A stretch of 64,000 nucleotides of DNA from Micromonospora siamensis (GTDB taxonomy: Bacteria > Actinomycetota > Actinomycetes > Mycobacteriales > Micromonosporaceae). Both the position numbers and the translations under genes were made by a program. This document shows positions 17,004-24,891 of the stretch, piece by piece. The notes below the pieces were generated by a model. That model was given only the letters and a program-made list of their open reading frames with translations. It was not told the DNA's origin and made no database searches. Position 1 is the first letter of the stretch. Each line of letters starts with the position of its first letter. Location: NCBI RefSeq assembly GCF_900090305.1, contig NZ_LT607751.1, positions 3,596,001-3,660,000 of the forward strand, written 5' to 3'.

Positions 17004-17997
17004 CCGGTGGCGGCGGCGCCTTCGCGGGCCCGCCGGCGCGGACCGCACCGATGCTGGCGGCGATCACCAGTGCGATGGCGACCATCTCGCGGACGTGGAG
17101 CGCCTGCCCGAGCACCAGCCAGCCGGCCAGGGCGGCGATCGCCGGCCCCAGGCTCATCAGCACGGCGAAGGTGGCGGTGGGCAGCCGGCGCAGCGCCAGC
17201 AGCTCCAACGTGTACGGCAGGACCGAGGCGAGCAGCGCCAACCCGGCGCCGAGCCCGAGCACGGCCGGATGCCAGAGCCGGGCGCCGGCGTCCAGCAGCC
17301 CGATCGGCAGGGTCACCAGCGCCGCCACCGCGAGCGCGAGGGCCAGGCCGTCGGCGCGGGGGAACCGTCCGCCGACCCGCGCCGAGCAGACGATGTACGC
17401 CGCCCACAGCGCCCCGGCGCCGAGCGCCAGCGCCGCGCCCACCGGGTCGAGGCGTTCGAAGCCACCCTGGCCGAGCAGGGCCACCCCGGCCAGGGCCAGG
17501 CCCGCCCAGCACCAGGCGGCGAGCCGGCGGGCGGCGAACACCGACAGCGCGAGCGGGCCGAGCACCTCCAGGGTGACCGCCGGACCGAGCGGGATCCGCT
17601 CGATCGCGTGGTAGAAGATCGAGTTCATTCCGGCCAGGGCCAGCCCGAAGGCGGCCACCGCCGCCCAGTCCGCGCGGTCGTGCCCGCGCAGCCGGGGCCG
17701 GCAGACCAGCAGCATCACCAGCGCCCCGAGGGTCAGCCGCAGCGTCACCGCACCGGACACCCCGGTGCGGGGGAAGATCGACGCGGCGACCGCCGAGCCG
17801 AACTGCACCGACAGCGCCCCGCCGAGCACCAGCCCGATCGCGCCGATCCGCCCACTCCCGGCCCGGCCGGTGGCGCTCGGCCCGGACGCCGGCGGGCCCG
17901 CGACGCTCGGCCCGGTTCCCCCCGGGCCCGCGACGCTCGGCCCGGTTCCCGCCGGGCCGGGGGCGGGGATCGACGCGGAACGGGCGGCATGGCTCAC
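16966..17997 (-). CDS. EamA-family (DMT) inner-membrane exporter, RhtA-like
   Basis: 343 residues, GTG start at 17997. About 40 N-terminal residues are Gly/Pro/Ser-rich with a duplicated 10-residue unit, then ten hydrophobic segments begin (IGAIGLVLGGALSVQFGSAVAASIFPRTG). The two EamA halves are visible, including the FYHAIERIPLGPAVTLEVLGPLALSV segment typical of RhtA-like amino-acid or metabolite exporters. The transported compound is unknown. It lies just downstream of the IS30 insertion, and its GTG start overlaps the stop that tetR probably had before insertion (see findings). Confidence 0.86.
   Translation of the reverse strand: MSHAARSASIPAPGPAGTGPSVAGPGGTGPSVAGPPASGPSATGRAGSGRIGAIGLVLGGALSVQFGSAVAASIFPRTGVSGAVTLRLTLGALVMLLVCRPRLRGHDRADWAAVAAFGLALAGMNSIFYHAIERIPLGPAVTLEVLGPLALSVFAARRLAAWCWAGLALAGVALLGQGGFERLDPVGAALALGAGALWAAYIVCSARVGGRFPRADGLALALAVAALVTLPIGLLDAGARLWHPAVLGLGAGLALLASVLPYTLELLALRRLPTATFAVLMSLGPAIAALAGWLVLGQALHVREMVAIALVIAASIGAVRAGGPAKAPPPPVSAAAAPPPAPR
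17894..17953. repeat. 30-bp tandem direct repeat in the EamA N-terminal coding region
   Basis: Units 17894-17923 and 17924-17953 differ at one base. They encode a duplicated Gly/Pro/Ser/Val-rich 10-residue segment before the first membrane helix. A weaker third copy lies just before (about 17870-17893). Confidence 0.95.
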
Positions 17998-18082
17998 CCC
18001 TGCGAGGCTAGGCCCGGCACCCCACGGCGCACACCGCGCCCCGCCCGATGGTGCCGTCCGTCGCCCACCCTCGGCCGCCCAG

Positions 18083-18085
18083 CAG
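18083..18085. repeat. Target-site duplication CAG (left)
   Basis: CAG directly before the element and again at 19300-19302 directly after it. A 3-bp duplication fits the 2-4 bp of IS30 family elements, although CAG is short and could match by chance. Confidence 0.55.
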
Positions 18086-18086
18086 C

Positions 18087-18107
18087 GTTGATCATGAAGT
18101 TGGCGGC
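18087..18107. repeat. IS30 left inverted repeat
   Basis: Reads GTTGATCATGAAGTTGGCGG plus C; its reverse complement matches 19279-19299 at 20 of 21 positions. Confidence 0.9.
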
Positions 18108-18136
18108 GATGTGGATCTGGCGGTTTCTAGGCTTCA

Positions 18137-19240
18137 GTGCAACTGATCTTGGTTGGGCTGGAGGTGCTGGTGGCGAGGCCGGGTGTGTTGACGTTCGGGC
18201 ATCGGCAGGTGTTGGAGCATTTGTGGGGGGTTGGTCGGACGATCTCGCAGATCGCGGGGGTTCTCGGGGTGCCGGTGTGCACGGTGTCGCGGGAGGTGGC
18301 GCGGAACAACAGTGCGCGGCACGGGACGAAGAACCCGCTGGGGCGGTCACTGCCGCATGGGCGGGGGCGCCGCCCGTATCGGTGGGGTTATCAGGCGCAG
18401 TGGGCGCAGCGGCGGGCTGACGCGGCCAGGCGGCGGCCGGCGAGGGCGAAGCTGGCGGTCGGTACGCGGCTGCGGCAGGTGGTGGCGGGGAAACTGGCCC
18501 GTAGGTGGTCTCCGAAGCAGATCGCCGCGTGGTTGCGGGCCACGTTCGCCGACCGGCCGGAGTTGCAGGTGTCCCACGAGACGATCTACCAGGCGATCTA
18601 CGTGCAGTCGCGAGGCAATCTGAGGGCCGAGTTGACCCGGCAGGTAGCGCTACGGTCGGGACGCGCCCAGCGGCGTCCGCAGTCACGTGCCGCGGGCGCC
18701 GCTCGCCGTCGGCGGCCCTGGATCGCAGACCTGCACATCAGCACCCGGCCCGCGGAGGTCACCGACCGGGCGGTGCCCGGGCACTGGGAAGGTGACCTGG
18801 TCATCGGCAAGGCCGGCGCCTCAGCGATCGTGACCCTGGTGGAACGAGCCACCCGTTACGTGATGCTCGGCGCCCTACCCCACGGCCGCGACAGCGAAGC
18901 CGTCATCGGTGTGCTCACCAACCTGGCCACCCGCATGCCCACGCACCTGCGCCGGTCGCTGACCTGGGACCAAGGCGTGGAAATGGCCACCCACCCCGTG
19001 TTCACCGTCGCCACCGGCTGCCCGGTCTACTTCTGCGACCCCCACAGCCCCTGGCAACGCGGCACCAACGAAAACACCAACGGGCTGCTACGCCAGTACT
19101 TCCCCAAGAGCAGCTACGACTTCCGCACCATCGACCAGAACGGCTTGGACGAGGTCGCCCACGAACTCAACACCCGCCCCCGACAGACGCTGGACTGGAA
19201 CACCCCAGCCCAGCGTCTGGCTCACCTCATCACCGCCTAA
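18137..19240 (+). CDS. IS30-family transposase
   Basis: 367 residues. An N-terminal helix-turn-helix (RTISQIAGVLGVPVCTVSREVARN, about 34-57) is followed by the IS30 signature region VSHETIYQAIY (about 145-155). The catalytic triad is D220 (GHWEGDLVIG), D278 (LTWDQG) and E312 (SPWQRGTNENTNGLLRQYFP), with exactly 33 residues between the second Asp and Glu as in the family. The frame is intact, so the element may be active. The first codons use more G/T-rich third positions than the neighbours, consistent with foreign origin. Confidence 0.95.
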   Translation: MQLILVGLEVLVARPGVLTFGHRQVLEHLWGVGRTISQIAGVLGVPVCTVSREVARNNSARHGTKNPLGRSLPHGRGRRPYRWGYQAQWAQRRADAARRRPARAKLAVGTRLRQVVAGKLARRWSPKQIAAWLRATFADRPELQVSHETIYQAIYVQSRGNLRAELTRQVALRSGRAQRRPQSRAAGAARRRRPWIADLHISTRPAEVTDRAVPGHWEGDLVIGKAGASAIVTLVERATRYVMLGALPHGRDSEAVIGVLTNLATRMPTHLRRSLTWDQGVEMATHPVFTVATGCPVYFCDPHSPWQRGTNENTNGLLRQYFPKSSYDFRTIDQNGLDEVAHELNTRPRQTLDWNTPAQRLAHLITA

Positions 19241-19278
19241 CGATTGCACTCACCCCTTGACCCCGCCTCTCTTTCGGT

Positions 19279-19299
19279 GCCGCAAACTTCATGATCAAC
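19279..19299. repeat. IS30 right inverted repeat
   Basis: Inverted partner of 18087-18107 with one mismatch. It contains the TGA (19295-19297, minus strand) that now ends the tetR frame. Confidence 0.9.
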
Positions 19300-20029
19300 C
19301 AGATGTGGCGGTGGGTCCGGGGGGAGGGGGTGAGCCGAGGCGGGCCAGCCACTCGTCCAGGAGGGCGCGTTCGGCGGGCGTGAGGTCGGTGGCGAGGGTG
19401 GGCAGGGCGGCGCGGAGGGCGACGGCGTGGCGTACCGCCGGCTGGGGACGGTGGGCGCGGGCCAGCGCGCTGTCGCTGCAGACGGCGGCCAGCATCGCCT
19501 CCCGGGTGGTCGGCGACAGCTGCGGATCGCGGTCGGGCTCCGGGGTCTGGATCAGGGTGAGGGTGACCCCGCAGGCGGCCGCGTGGATCATGGCGGCGGC
19601 CCGGTCCACACCGGTACGCAGCCGGCCGGCCTCGGCCACCCGGGTGACCAGTTGGCGCAGGATGTCGGCGGCGACCCGGGCGGCGGTGCTCTGCACGCCG
19701 GGGCGGGGATCGCCGTACATCAGCGTGTGGAAGGCGGGGTTCGCGACGCCGAACTCGACCTGCATGTCCCAGCCGGCGCGCAGGTCGTCGACCGGATCGG
19801 CGGCCGGCTCGCGGGCGGCCTGGGCGTGCAGGTACGCGGCGAAGCCGTAGCTCGCCGCCGCGTCCAGCAGGCCCCGCATGTCGCCGAACTGGCGGTAGAT
19901 GGTGGGGGCCTGCACGCCGGCGGCGCGGGTCACCGCCCGGGTGGAGACGGCGTCCCGGCCGCCCTCGGCGAGCAGCGTGGCGGCGGCCCGCACGATCCGG
20001 TCCCGGGGTGAGCTGTCCAGCGTGTTCAC
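19295..20029 (-). CDS. TetR-family regulator, 3' end altered by IS30
   Basis: 244 residues. The TetR helix-turn-helix is complete (IVRAAATLLAEGGRDAVSTRAVTRAAGVQAPTIYRQFGDMRGLLDAA, about 12-58), followed by an all-helical ligand domain ending in LTPAERALLDEWLARLG. The last residues (PPPPGPTATSG) run into the IS30 right end, which supplies the stop. The folded domains look intact, so the protein may still work. The 76-bp gap upstream contains inverted repeats that could be its operator. The EamA exporter beyond the insertion is a likely former target or operon partner. Confidence 0.88.
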   Translation of the reverse strand: MNTLDSSPRDRIVRAAATLLAEGGRDAVSTRAVTRAAGVQAPTIYRQFGDMRGLLDAAASYGFAAYLHAQAAREPAADPVDDLRAGWDMQVEFGVANPAFHTLMYGDPRPGVQSTAARVAADILRQLVTRVAEAGRLRTGVDRAAAMIHAAACGVTLTLIQTPEPDRDPQLSPTTREAMLAAVCSDSALARAHRPQPAVRHAVALRAALPTLATDLTPAERALLDEWLARLGSPPPPGPTATSG

Positions 20030-20038
20030 GACAGCGAC

Positions 20039-20103
20039 GATAACGCCGAGGGGTTAGCGCCGCCCGTTAACGCGAGAGCTGTTCCTCGGTTATCGGTGCT
20101 AAC
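20039..20103. promoter_or_regulatory. Inverted-repeat region upstream of tetR (possible operator)
   Basis: GATAACGCCGAGG (from 20038) pairs loosely with CCTCGGTTATC (about 20084-20094), and GTTAGCGCC (20053) with GGTGCTAAC (20095-20103). Its AT-rich composition and position just before the tetR start suggest an autoregulatory operator. Inference only. Confidence 0.4.
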
Positions 20104-20105
20104 GA

Positions 20106-20876
20106 TCAGTCGCGTAGGGCCAGGTCAAGGACCGCGCCGAGGCCGTTGCTGCGACCGGGGTCGGCGCAGGGCAGCACCAGCACCGCGCAGCCGGCGTGCA
20201 CCGCGCCGGCGTCTGCCGGCGTGTCGCCCACCATCAGCGCGTGCTCCGGGTCGACGCCGAGCATCCCGCAGGCGCGCAGGAAGATCCCCGGGTCGGGCTT
20301 GCAGCGCCCCACCTCGTACGACAGGGCGTAGGCGTCGACCAGGTCGGCCAGCCCCCAGGCGGCCACCAGCGGCCGGACGTCGAAGCCGACGTTGCTCACC
20401 ACCGCCACCTTGACGCCGGCCTGACGCAGGCCCTTGAGCACCGCCTCGACGTCCGGGTACGGCACCCAGCCCTCGGGCACCAGCACCCGCTCGTAGAGCG
20501 CCTCGGCCAGTCCGTCGATGCCGGCGTCGACGGTGGCGGCCAGGCCGGTGTACGCGCCGCGGTGCGCGTACTCGTAGAGGTCCCGGTCGGCCCAGAGCTC
20601 GGCGAGCGGCGGTGGCACCCGGGTCGGCATCGGCCCGCCGGCCCGGCCGGCGATGAGCAGCCGGTCGGCCAGCACGGTGGCCCGGGCCCGCTCCAGGGTC
20701 ACCCCGCACGTGGCCGCGGCGGCGGTGACCCAGTCGCGGGCGTCCTCCACCTGGGCCAGGGTGCCGTGGAAGTCGAAGAGCACGGCCTCCACCGGTCGGC
20801 GGGGCACCCGCGGGTCGACGGCGTCGTCGGCGTCCCCCGGGGTGGGATCGTGGGTGTATCGGGCATGGTCCGGCAC
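20106..20876 (-). CDS. HAD-family hydrolase
   Basis: 256 residues from GTG 20876, which has TAGGGT 7 nt upstream on the minus strand. Motif I is VLFDFHGTL (about 23-31), motif II VAVVSNVGFD, motif III around GRCKPDPGIF (about 194-203) and motif IV MVGDTPADAGAV. The second Asp of motif I is His here (DxH instead of DxD), which usually changes or weakens phosphatase chemistry. The substrate is unknown. It is divergent from helY and upstream of tetR. Confidence 0.87.
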   Translation of the reverse strand: MPDHARYTHDPTPGDADDAVDPRVPRRPVEAVLFDFHGTLAQVEDARDWVTAAAATCGVTLERARATVLADRLLIAGRAGGPMPTRVPPPLAELWADRDLYEYAHRGAYTGLAATVDAGIDGLAEALYERVLVPEGWVPYPDVEAVLKGLRQAGVKVAVVSNVGFDVRPLVAAWGLADLVDAYALSYEVGRCKPDPGIFLRACGMLGVDPEHALMVGDTPADAGAVHAGCAVLVLPCADPGRSNGLGAVLDLALRD

Positions 20877-20948
20877 GCCGTGCACCCTACCGACCGCCCC
20901 GGACGGTCCGTCCGGACGCCTTGCCGGGTGGCATGTCGGCGCACGCAT

Positions 20949-20954
20949 TAATCT
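20949..20954 (+). promoter_or_regulatory. Candidate leaderless -10 of helY (TAATCT)
   Basis: TAATCT is followed by 7 nt and then the ATG, so +1 would coincide with the start codon. No clear -35 at 16-19 nt. Confidence 0.45.
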
Positions 20955-20961
20955 TGGTGAC

Positions 20962-23760
20962 ATGTCGAGTCCCGCCGAGCGGTACGCCGCGGCGCGCCGC
21001 CGGGCCGCGTACGCATCCGAGTTCCCGGCCCTGGACGAGTTCGCCCGCGATCTGGGGTTCGACCTGGACGACTTCCAGCGGGAGGCGTGCCAGTCCCTGG
21101 AGCGGGGCAGCGGCGTGCTGGTCTGCGCCCCGACCGGCGCCGGCAAGACGGTGGTGGGCGAGTTCGCCGTACACCTTGCCCTGCGTGGCACGCCCGCGCA
21201 GCCGTCGGTGGCCGACGGTGGTCCGTCCGGCACCACCCGGCGCAAGTGCTTCTACACCACGCCGATCAAGGCGCTGTCCAACCAGAAGTACCACGACCTG
21301 GTCGACCGGTACGGCGCCGAGCAGGTCGGCCTGCTCACCGGCGACAACGCGATCAACGGCGACGCGCCGGTGGTGGTGATGACCACCGAGGTGCTGCGCA
21401 ACATGCTCTACGCCGGCTCCAGCACCCTCGAGGGCCTCGCCTACGTGGTGATGGACGAGGTGCACTACCTGGCCGACCGGTTCCGCGGCGGGGTGTGGGA
21501 AGAGGTGATCATCCACCTGCCCGCCTCGGTCACCCTGGTCTCGCTGTCGGCGACCGTCTCCAACGCCGAGGAGTTCGCCGACTGGCTGGTCACCGTGCGC
21601 GGCGAGACAGCCGTGGTGGTCAGTGAGCACCGGCCCGTCCCGCTGTGGCAGCACATGCTGGTCGGCAAGCGGATGTTCGACCTGTTCCACGACGCCGACG
21701 CGGCGCGCAAGCACGACGTGCACCCGGAGCTGCTGCGCTACACCCGGGACACGGTGCGCCGCCTCGAGCTGGGCGAGGGGCGCAGCGCCGGCCCGGGCGG
21801 CGGACGCCGTGGCCCCCGGTGGCGCGGCCCGATGCGCCCGGACATCGTCGACCGGCTGGACCGGGAGGGCCTGCTGCCGGCGATCCTGTTCATCTTCAGC
21901 CGGGCCGGCTGCGCCGCCGCCGTGCAGCAGTGCCTCGCCGCCGGCCTGCGGCTGACCTCACCGGAGGAGCGGGCCGAGATCCGCCGGGTGGTCGAGTCCC
22001 GGGTCACCGCCATCCCCGGCGAGGACCTGTCGGTGCTCGGCTACTGGGAGTGGCTCGACGGCCTGGAGCGCGGCCTGGCCGCCCACCACGCCGGCATGCT
22101 GCCGGTGTTCAAGGAGATCGTCGAGGAGCTCTTCGTCCGCGGCCTGGTCAAGGCGGTCTTCGCCACCGAGACCCTGGCGCTGGGCATCAACATGCCGGCC
22201 CGCTGCGTGGTGCTGGAACGCCTGGTCAAGTACAACGGCGAGGCGCACGTCGACCTGACCCCGGGGGAGTACACGCAGCTCACCGGGCGGGCCGGCCGGC
22301 GGGGCATCGACGTCGAGGGGCACGCGGTCGTGGTCTGGTCGCCGGAGACCGACCCCCGGCACGTCGCCGGCCTGGCCTCCACCCGCACCTACCCGCTGCG
22401 GTCCAGCTTCCGGCCGTCGTACAACATGGCGGTCAACCTGGTCGGGACGGTCGGCGCGGAGCCGGCCCGGGCGCTGCTGGAGTCGTCGTTCGCCCAGTTC
22501 CAGGCGGACCGGTCGGTGGTCGGCCTGGCCCGGCAGGTGCAGCGCAACACCGAGACCATGGAGGCGTACGGCGCGGAGGCGGCCTGCCACCACGGCGACT
22601 TCGACGAGTACTTCGCACTGCGGGTGGCGATCACCGAGCGGGAACGCGCCATCGCCCGGCAGGGGCAGACCCAGCGCAAGGCGGCCGCCGTGGCGTCGCT
22701 GGAGCGGCTGCGGGTCGGTGACGTGATCCGGGTGCCGTCCGGGCGGCGGGCCGGTCTCGCCGTGGTGCTCGACCCGGCCACCGGAGGCTTCGGCGAGCCG
22801 CGCCCGCTGGTGCTCACCCAGGACCGCTGGGCCGGCCGGGTCAGCCCCGGCGACTTCACCACCCCGGCCGAGGTGCTCGCCCGGATCCGGGTGCCGAAGC
22901 ACTTCAACCACCGCTCGCCGGCCGCCCGTAGGGACCTGGCCGCGGAGGTCAGCGGCACCGGCCTGGACCGGCACGGCGGTCGCCGGGGCGGCCGGTCCCG
23001 GCAGGCCGCCGGGGAGGACCACCGGCTCAGCCAGCTCCGTGGCGAGTTGCGCCGGCACCCGTGCCACTCCTGCCCGGAGCGGGAGGAGCACGCCCGCTGG
23101 GCGGAGCGGCGGCGCCGGCTGGAACGCGACACCGAGGAGCTGCGGCAGCGGGTCGCCGGGCGGACCGGTTCGCTGGCCCGTACCTTCGACCGGATCGTGG
23201 CGCTGCTGACCGCCCGCGGTTACCTCGCCGCGGAGGGCACGGTCACCGACGCGGGCCGGATGCTCGGCCGGATCTGGACCGAGGCTGACCTGCTGGTCGC
23301 CGAGTGCCTGCGGCGTGGCGTCTGGGACGGGCTCTCCCCGGCCGAGCTGGCCGCCGCCGTGTCGGTGGTGGTGTTCGAGGCGCGCCGGGACGTCGACGAG
23401 CGGGCCGGGCTGCCGCGCGGTCCGGTCTCCGACGCGGTCGGCGAGACGCTCAAGCTGTGGGGCGAGATCGAGACCGACGAGGCCGACCGTGGGCTGGCGG
23501 GCACCCGCGAGCCGGACCTCGGCTTCGCCTGGCCGATCTACCGCTGGGCCCGGGGCGAGCCGCTGGCCAAGGTGCTGGCCAGCGGCCACCAGATCGAGGG
23601 CGAGATGCCGGCCGGCGACTTCGTCCGGTGGGCACGCCAGGTCGTCGACCTGTTGGGCCAGCTCGCCGACTCCGGCGGCGCGTCGGTCGAGCTGCGGGCC
23701 ACCGCCCGCCAGGCGATCGCCGCGGTGAACCGGGGAGTGCTCGCGTACCACGTCGGATGA
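20962..23760 (+). CDS. helY: Ski2/Mtr4-like DEVH-box RNA helicase HelY
   Basis: 932 residues, normal for actinobacterial HelY. Motif I APTGAGKT (56-63), motif II DEVH (165-168), motif III SATVSNAEEF, and motif VI TGRAGRRGIDVEGH identify a Ski2-like helicase. The C-terminal half has the DSHCT-type helical domain (AELAAAVSVVVFEARRD onward). A Cys pair in HPCHSCPEREEH (about 695-706) may bind metal. The family remodels RNA for degradation. In relatives it follows tatC directly; here 18 kb intervenes. Confidence 0.93.
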   Translation: MSSPAERYAAARRRAAYASEFPALDEFARDLGFDLDDFQREACQSLERGSGVLVCAPTGAGKTVVGEFAVHLALRGTPAQPSVADGGPSGTTRRKCFYTTPIKALSNQKYHDLVDRYGAEQVGLLTGDNAINGDAPVVVMTTEVLRNMLYAGSSTLEGLAYVVMDEVHYLADRFRGGVWEEVIIHLPASVTLVSLSATVSNAEEFADWLVTVRGETAVVVSEHRPVPLWQHMLVGKRMFDLFHDADAARKHDVHPELLRYTRDTVRRLELGEGRSAGPGGGRRGPRWRGPMRPDIVDRLDREGLLPAILFIFSRAGCAAAVQQCLAAGLRLTSPEERAEIRRVVESRVTAIPGEDLSVLGYWEWLDGLERGLAAHHAGMLPVFKEIVEELFVRGLVKAVFATETLALGINMPARCVVLERLVKYNGEAHVDLTPGEYTQLTGRAGRRGIDVEGHAVVVWSPETDPRHVAGLASTRTYPLRSSFRPSYNMAVNLVGTVGAEPARALLESSFAQFQADRSVVGLARQVQRNTETMEAYGAEAACHHGDFDEYFALRVAITERERAIARQGQTQRKAAAVASLERLRVGDVIRVPSGRRAGLAVVLDPATGGFGEPRPLVLTQDRWAGRVSPGDFTTPAEVLARIRVPKHFNHRSPAARRDLAAEVSGTGLDRHGGRRGGRSRQAAGEDHRLSQLRGELRRHPCHSCPEREEHARWAERRRRLERDTEELRQRVAGRTGSLARTFDRIVALLTARGYLAAEGTVTDAGRMLGRIWTEADLLVAECLRRGVWDGLSPAELAAAVSVVVFEARRDVDERAGLPRGPVSDAVGETLKLWGEIETDEADRGLAGTREPDLGFAWPIYRWARGEPLAKVLASGHQIEGEMPAGDFVRWARQVVDLLGQLADSGGASVELRATARQAIAAVNRGVLAYHVG

Positions 23761-23781
23761 TGGTCACTATCGGTCATCGGT

Positions 23782-23852
23782 AGTCCCGCCGACGGGACTG
23801 CGCAGGGTTACCGCGACAGCACCCCCCGAATTGTCCGGGGGGTGCCGTCGCG
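23782..23852 (+). terminator. Tandem hairpins after helY
   Basis: A small hairpin (arms 23782-23788 and 23793-23799) is followed by a larger one (arms 23812-23828 and 23836-23852, one mismatch). Together they form a likely terminator for helY, also insulating the MHYT gene. Confidence 0.75.
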
Positions 23853-23926
23853 GCTGCTGGCGGCCTCACCGATCATTGTCCGGGCGCGACTGCTACGCGC
23901 CGGTAGCTCTCTGGGGGGAAGCCGCG

Positions 23927-24823
23927 GTGGCGGAGATCAATCACTTTGAGTACGGATGGATCACACCGGCGCTCAGCTACGCGCTGTCGGTGCTCGGGTC
24001 CTTCCTCGGGCTGGTCTGCGCCGGCCGGATCCGTACCGCCTCGACCGCCGGCCAGCGCGCCTGGTGGGGTCTGCTCGCCGCCTGGGCGATCGGCGGCACG
24101 GCCATCTGGGCCATGCACTTCATGGCCATGCTCGGCTTCGCCGTGGCCGGCACCCGCATCCGGTACGACATCCCGATCACCGCGGCCAGCACCCTGATCG
24201 CGGTGACCGGCGTCGGTGTCGGGCTGGCCATCGTCGGCACCGGCCGCCTCTCGGCGCCCCGACTGCTGGTCGGCGGCCTGTTCACCGGCGCCGGCGTCGC
24301 GGCCATGCACTACACCGGCATGGCGGCCATGCGGCTGGACGGCACCCTCGGGTACGACCCGACCCGGGTGGCCCTGTCGGTCGTCATCGCCCTGGTCGCG
24401 GCCACCGTCGCGCTCTGGCTGTCGATGACCGTCCGGCGTGGCCTGGCGCTGGCCGCCTCCGCCCTGGTGATGGGGATCGCCGTCAACGGCATGCACTTCA
24501 CCGGGATGAGCGCGCTCTCGGTGCACCTGCACGAGCGGCGCGGCGAGCTGACCGGCACCGAGGTCAGCGGCCTGCTGGTGCCGATCGTGCTCGCGGTCAT
24601 CTTCGGCGTGGTCGGGCTGATCTACGCGCTGCTCGCCGCGCCGACCGACGAGGACCGGGCCGGATTCGCCTACGTGGACGGGCGCCTCGCGCCGGACCCG
24701 GCCGGGCCGGCGCCCGCCGCGCCGCCGCAGCCCGCCCCGGACCCGGTCGGCCTGCGCGCCCGCTCCACCCTCGGCCAGCCCGGCACGCCGTTCCCGTCGC
24801 GGCGCGACACCACGCCCCGCTGA
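23927..24823 (+). CDS. Stand-alone MHYT-domain membrane sensor
   Basis: 298 residues from GTG 23927 (GGGGGGAA 6 nt upstream). Seven hydrophobic segments carry three repeats of the MHYT signature: AMHFMAM, AMHYTGM and GMHFTGM. MHYT domains are proposed to sense oxygen, CO or NO through metal held by these Met/His residues. Usually a GGDEF, EAL or kinase output follows; here there is only a Pro/Ala-rich cytoplasmic tail of about 60 residues. Its partner protein is unknown. Confidence 0.9.
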   Translation: MAEINHFEYGWITPALSYALSVLGSFLGLVCAGRIRTASTAGQRAWWGLLAAWAIGGTAIWAMHFMAMLGFAVAGTRIRYDIPITAASTLIAVTGVGVGLAIVGTGRLSAPRLLVGGLFTGAGVAAMHYTGMAAMRLDGTLGYDPTRVALSVVIALVAATVALWLSMTVRRGLALAASALVMGIAVNGMHFTGMSALSVHLHERRGELTGTEVSGLLVPIVLAVIFGVVGLIYALLAAPTDEDRAGFAYVDGRLAPDPAGPAPAAPPQPAPDPVGLRARSTLGQPGTPFPSRRDTTPR

Positions 24824-24891
24824 TCGCCGCGCCACCGCCGCCTTCGGGGGCCGGCGCTGCGCGGGGCCGGTCCACTGGGCAGACTGGGCCG

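Larger units (their letters stand above)
18086..19299 (+). mobile_element. Complete IS30-family insertion sequence
   Basis: 1,214 bp bounded by inverted repeats of 21 bp with one mismatch (18087-18107 and 19279-19299), one transposase gene inside and CAG repeats outside. The ends are AT-richer than the host. It sits at the 3' end of the minus-strand tetR gene, whose present stop codon lies inside the right repeat. Confidence 0.9.

Noticed and set aside
18127..18686. Short minus-strand frames at the left end of IS30
   Set aside because: They run through the element; only the last 29 codons (17994-18082) are of interest as the former tetR 3' end.
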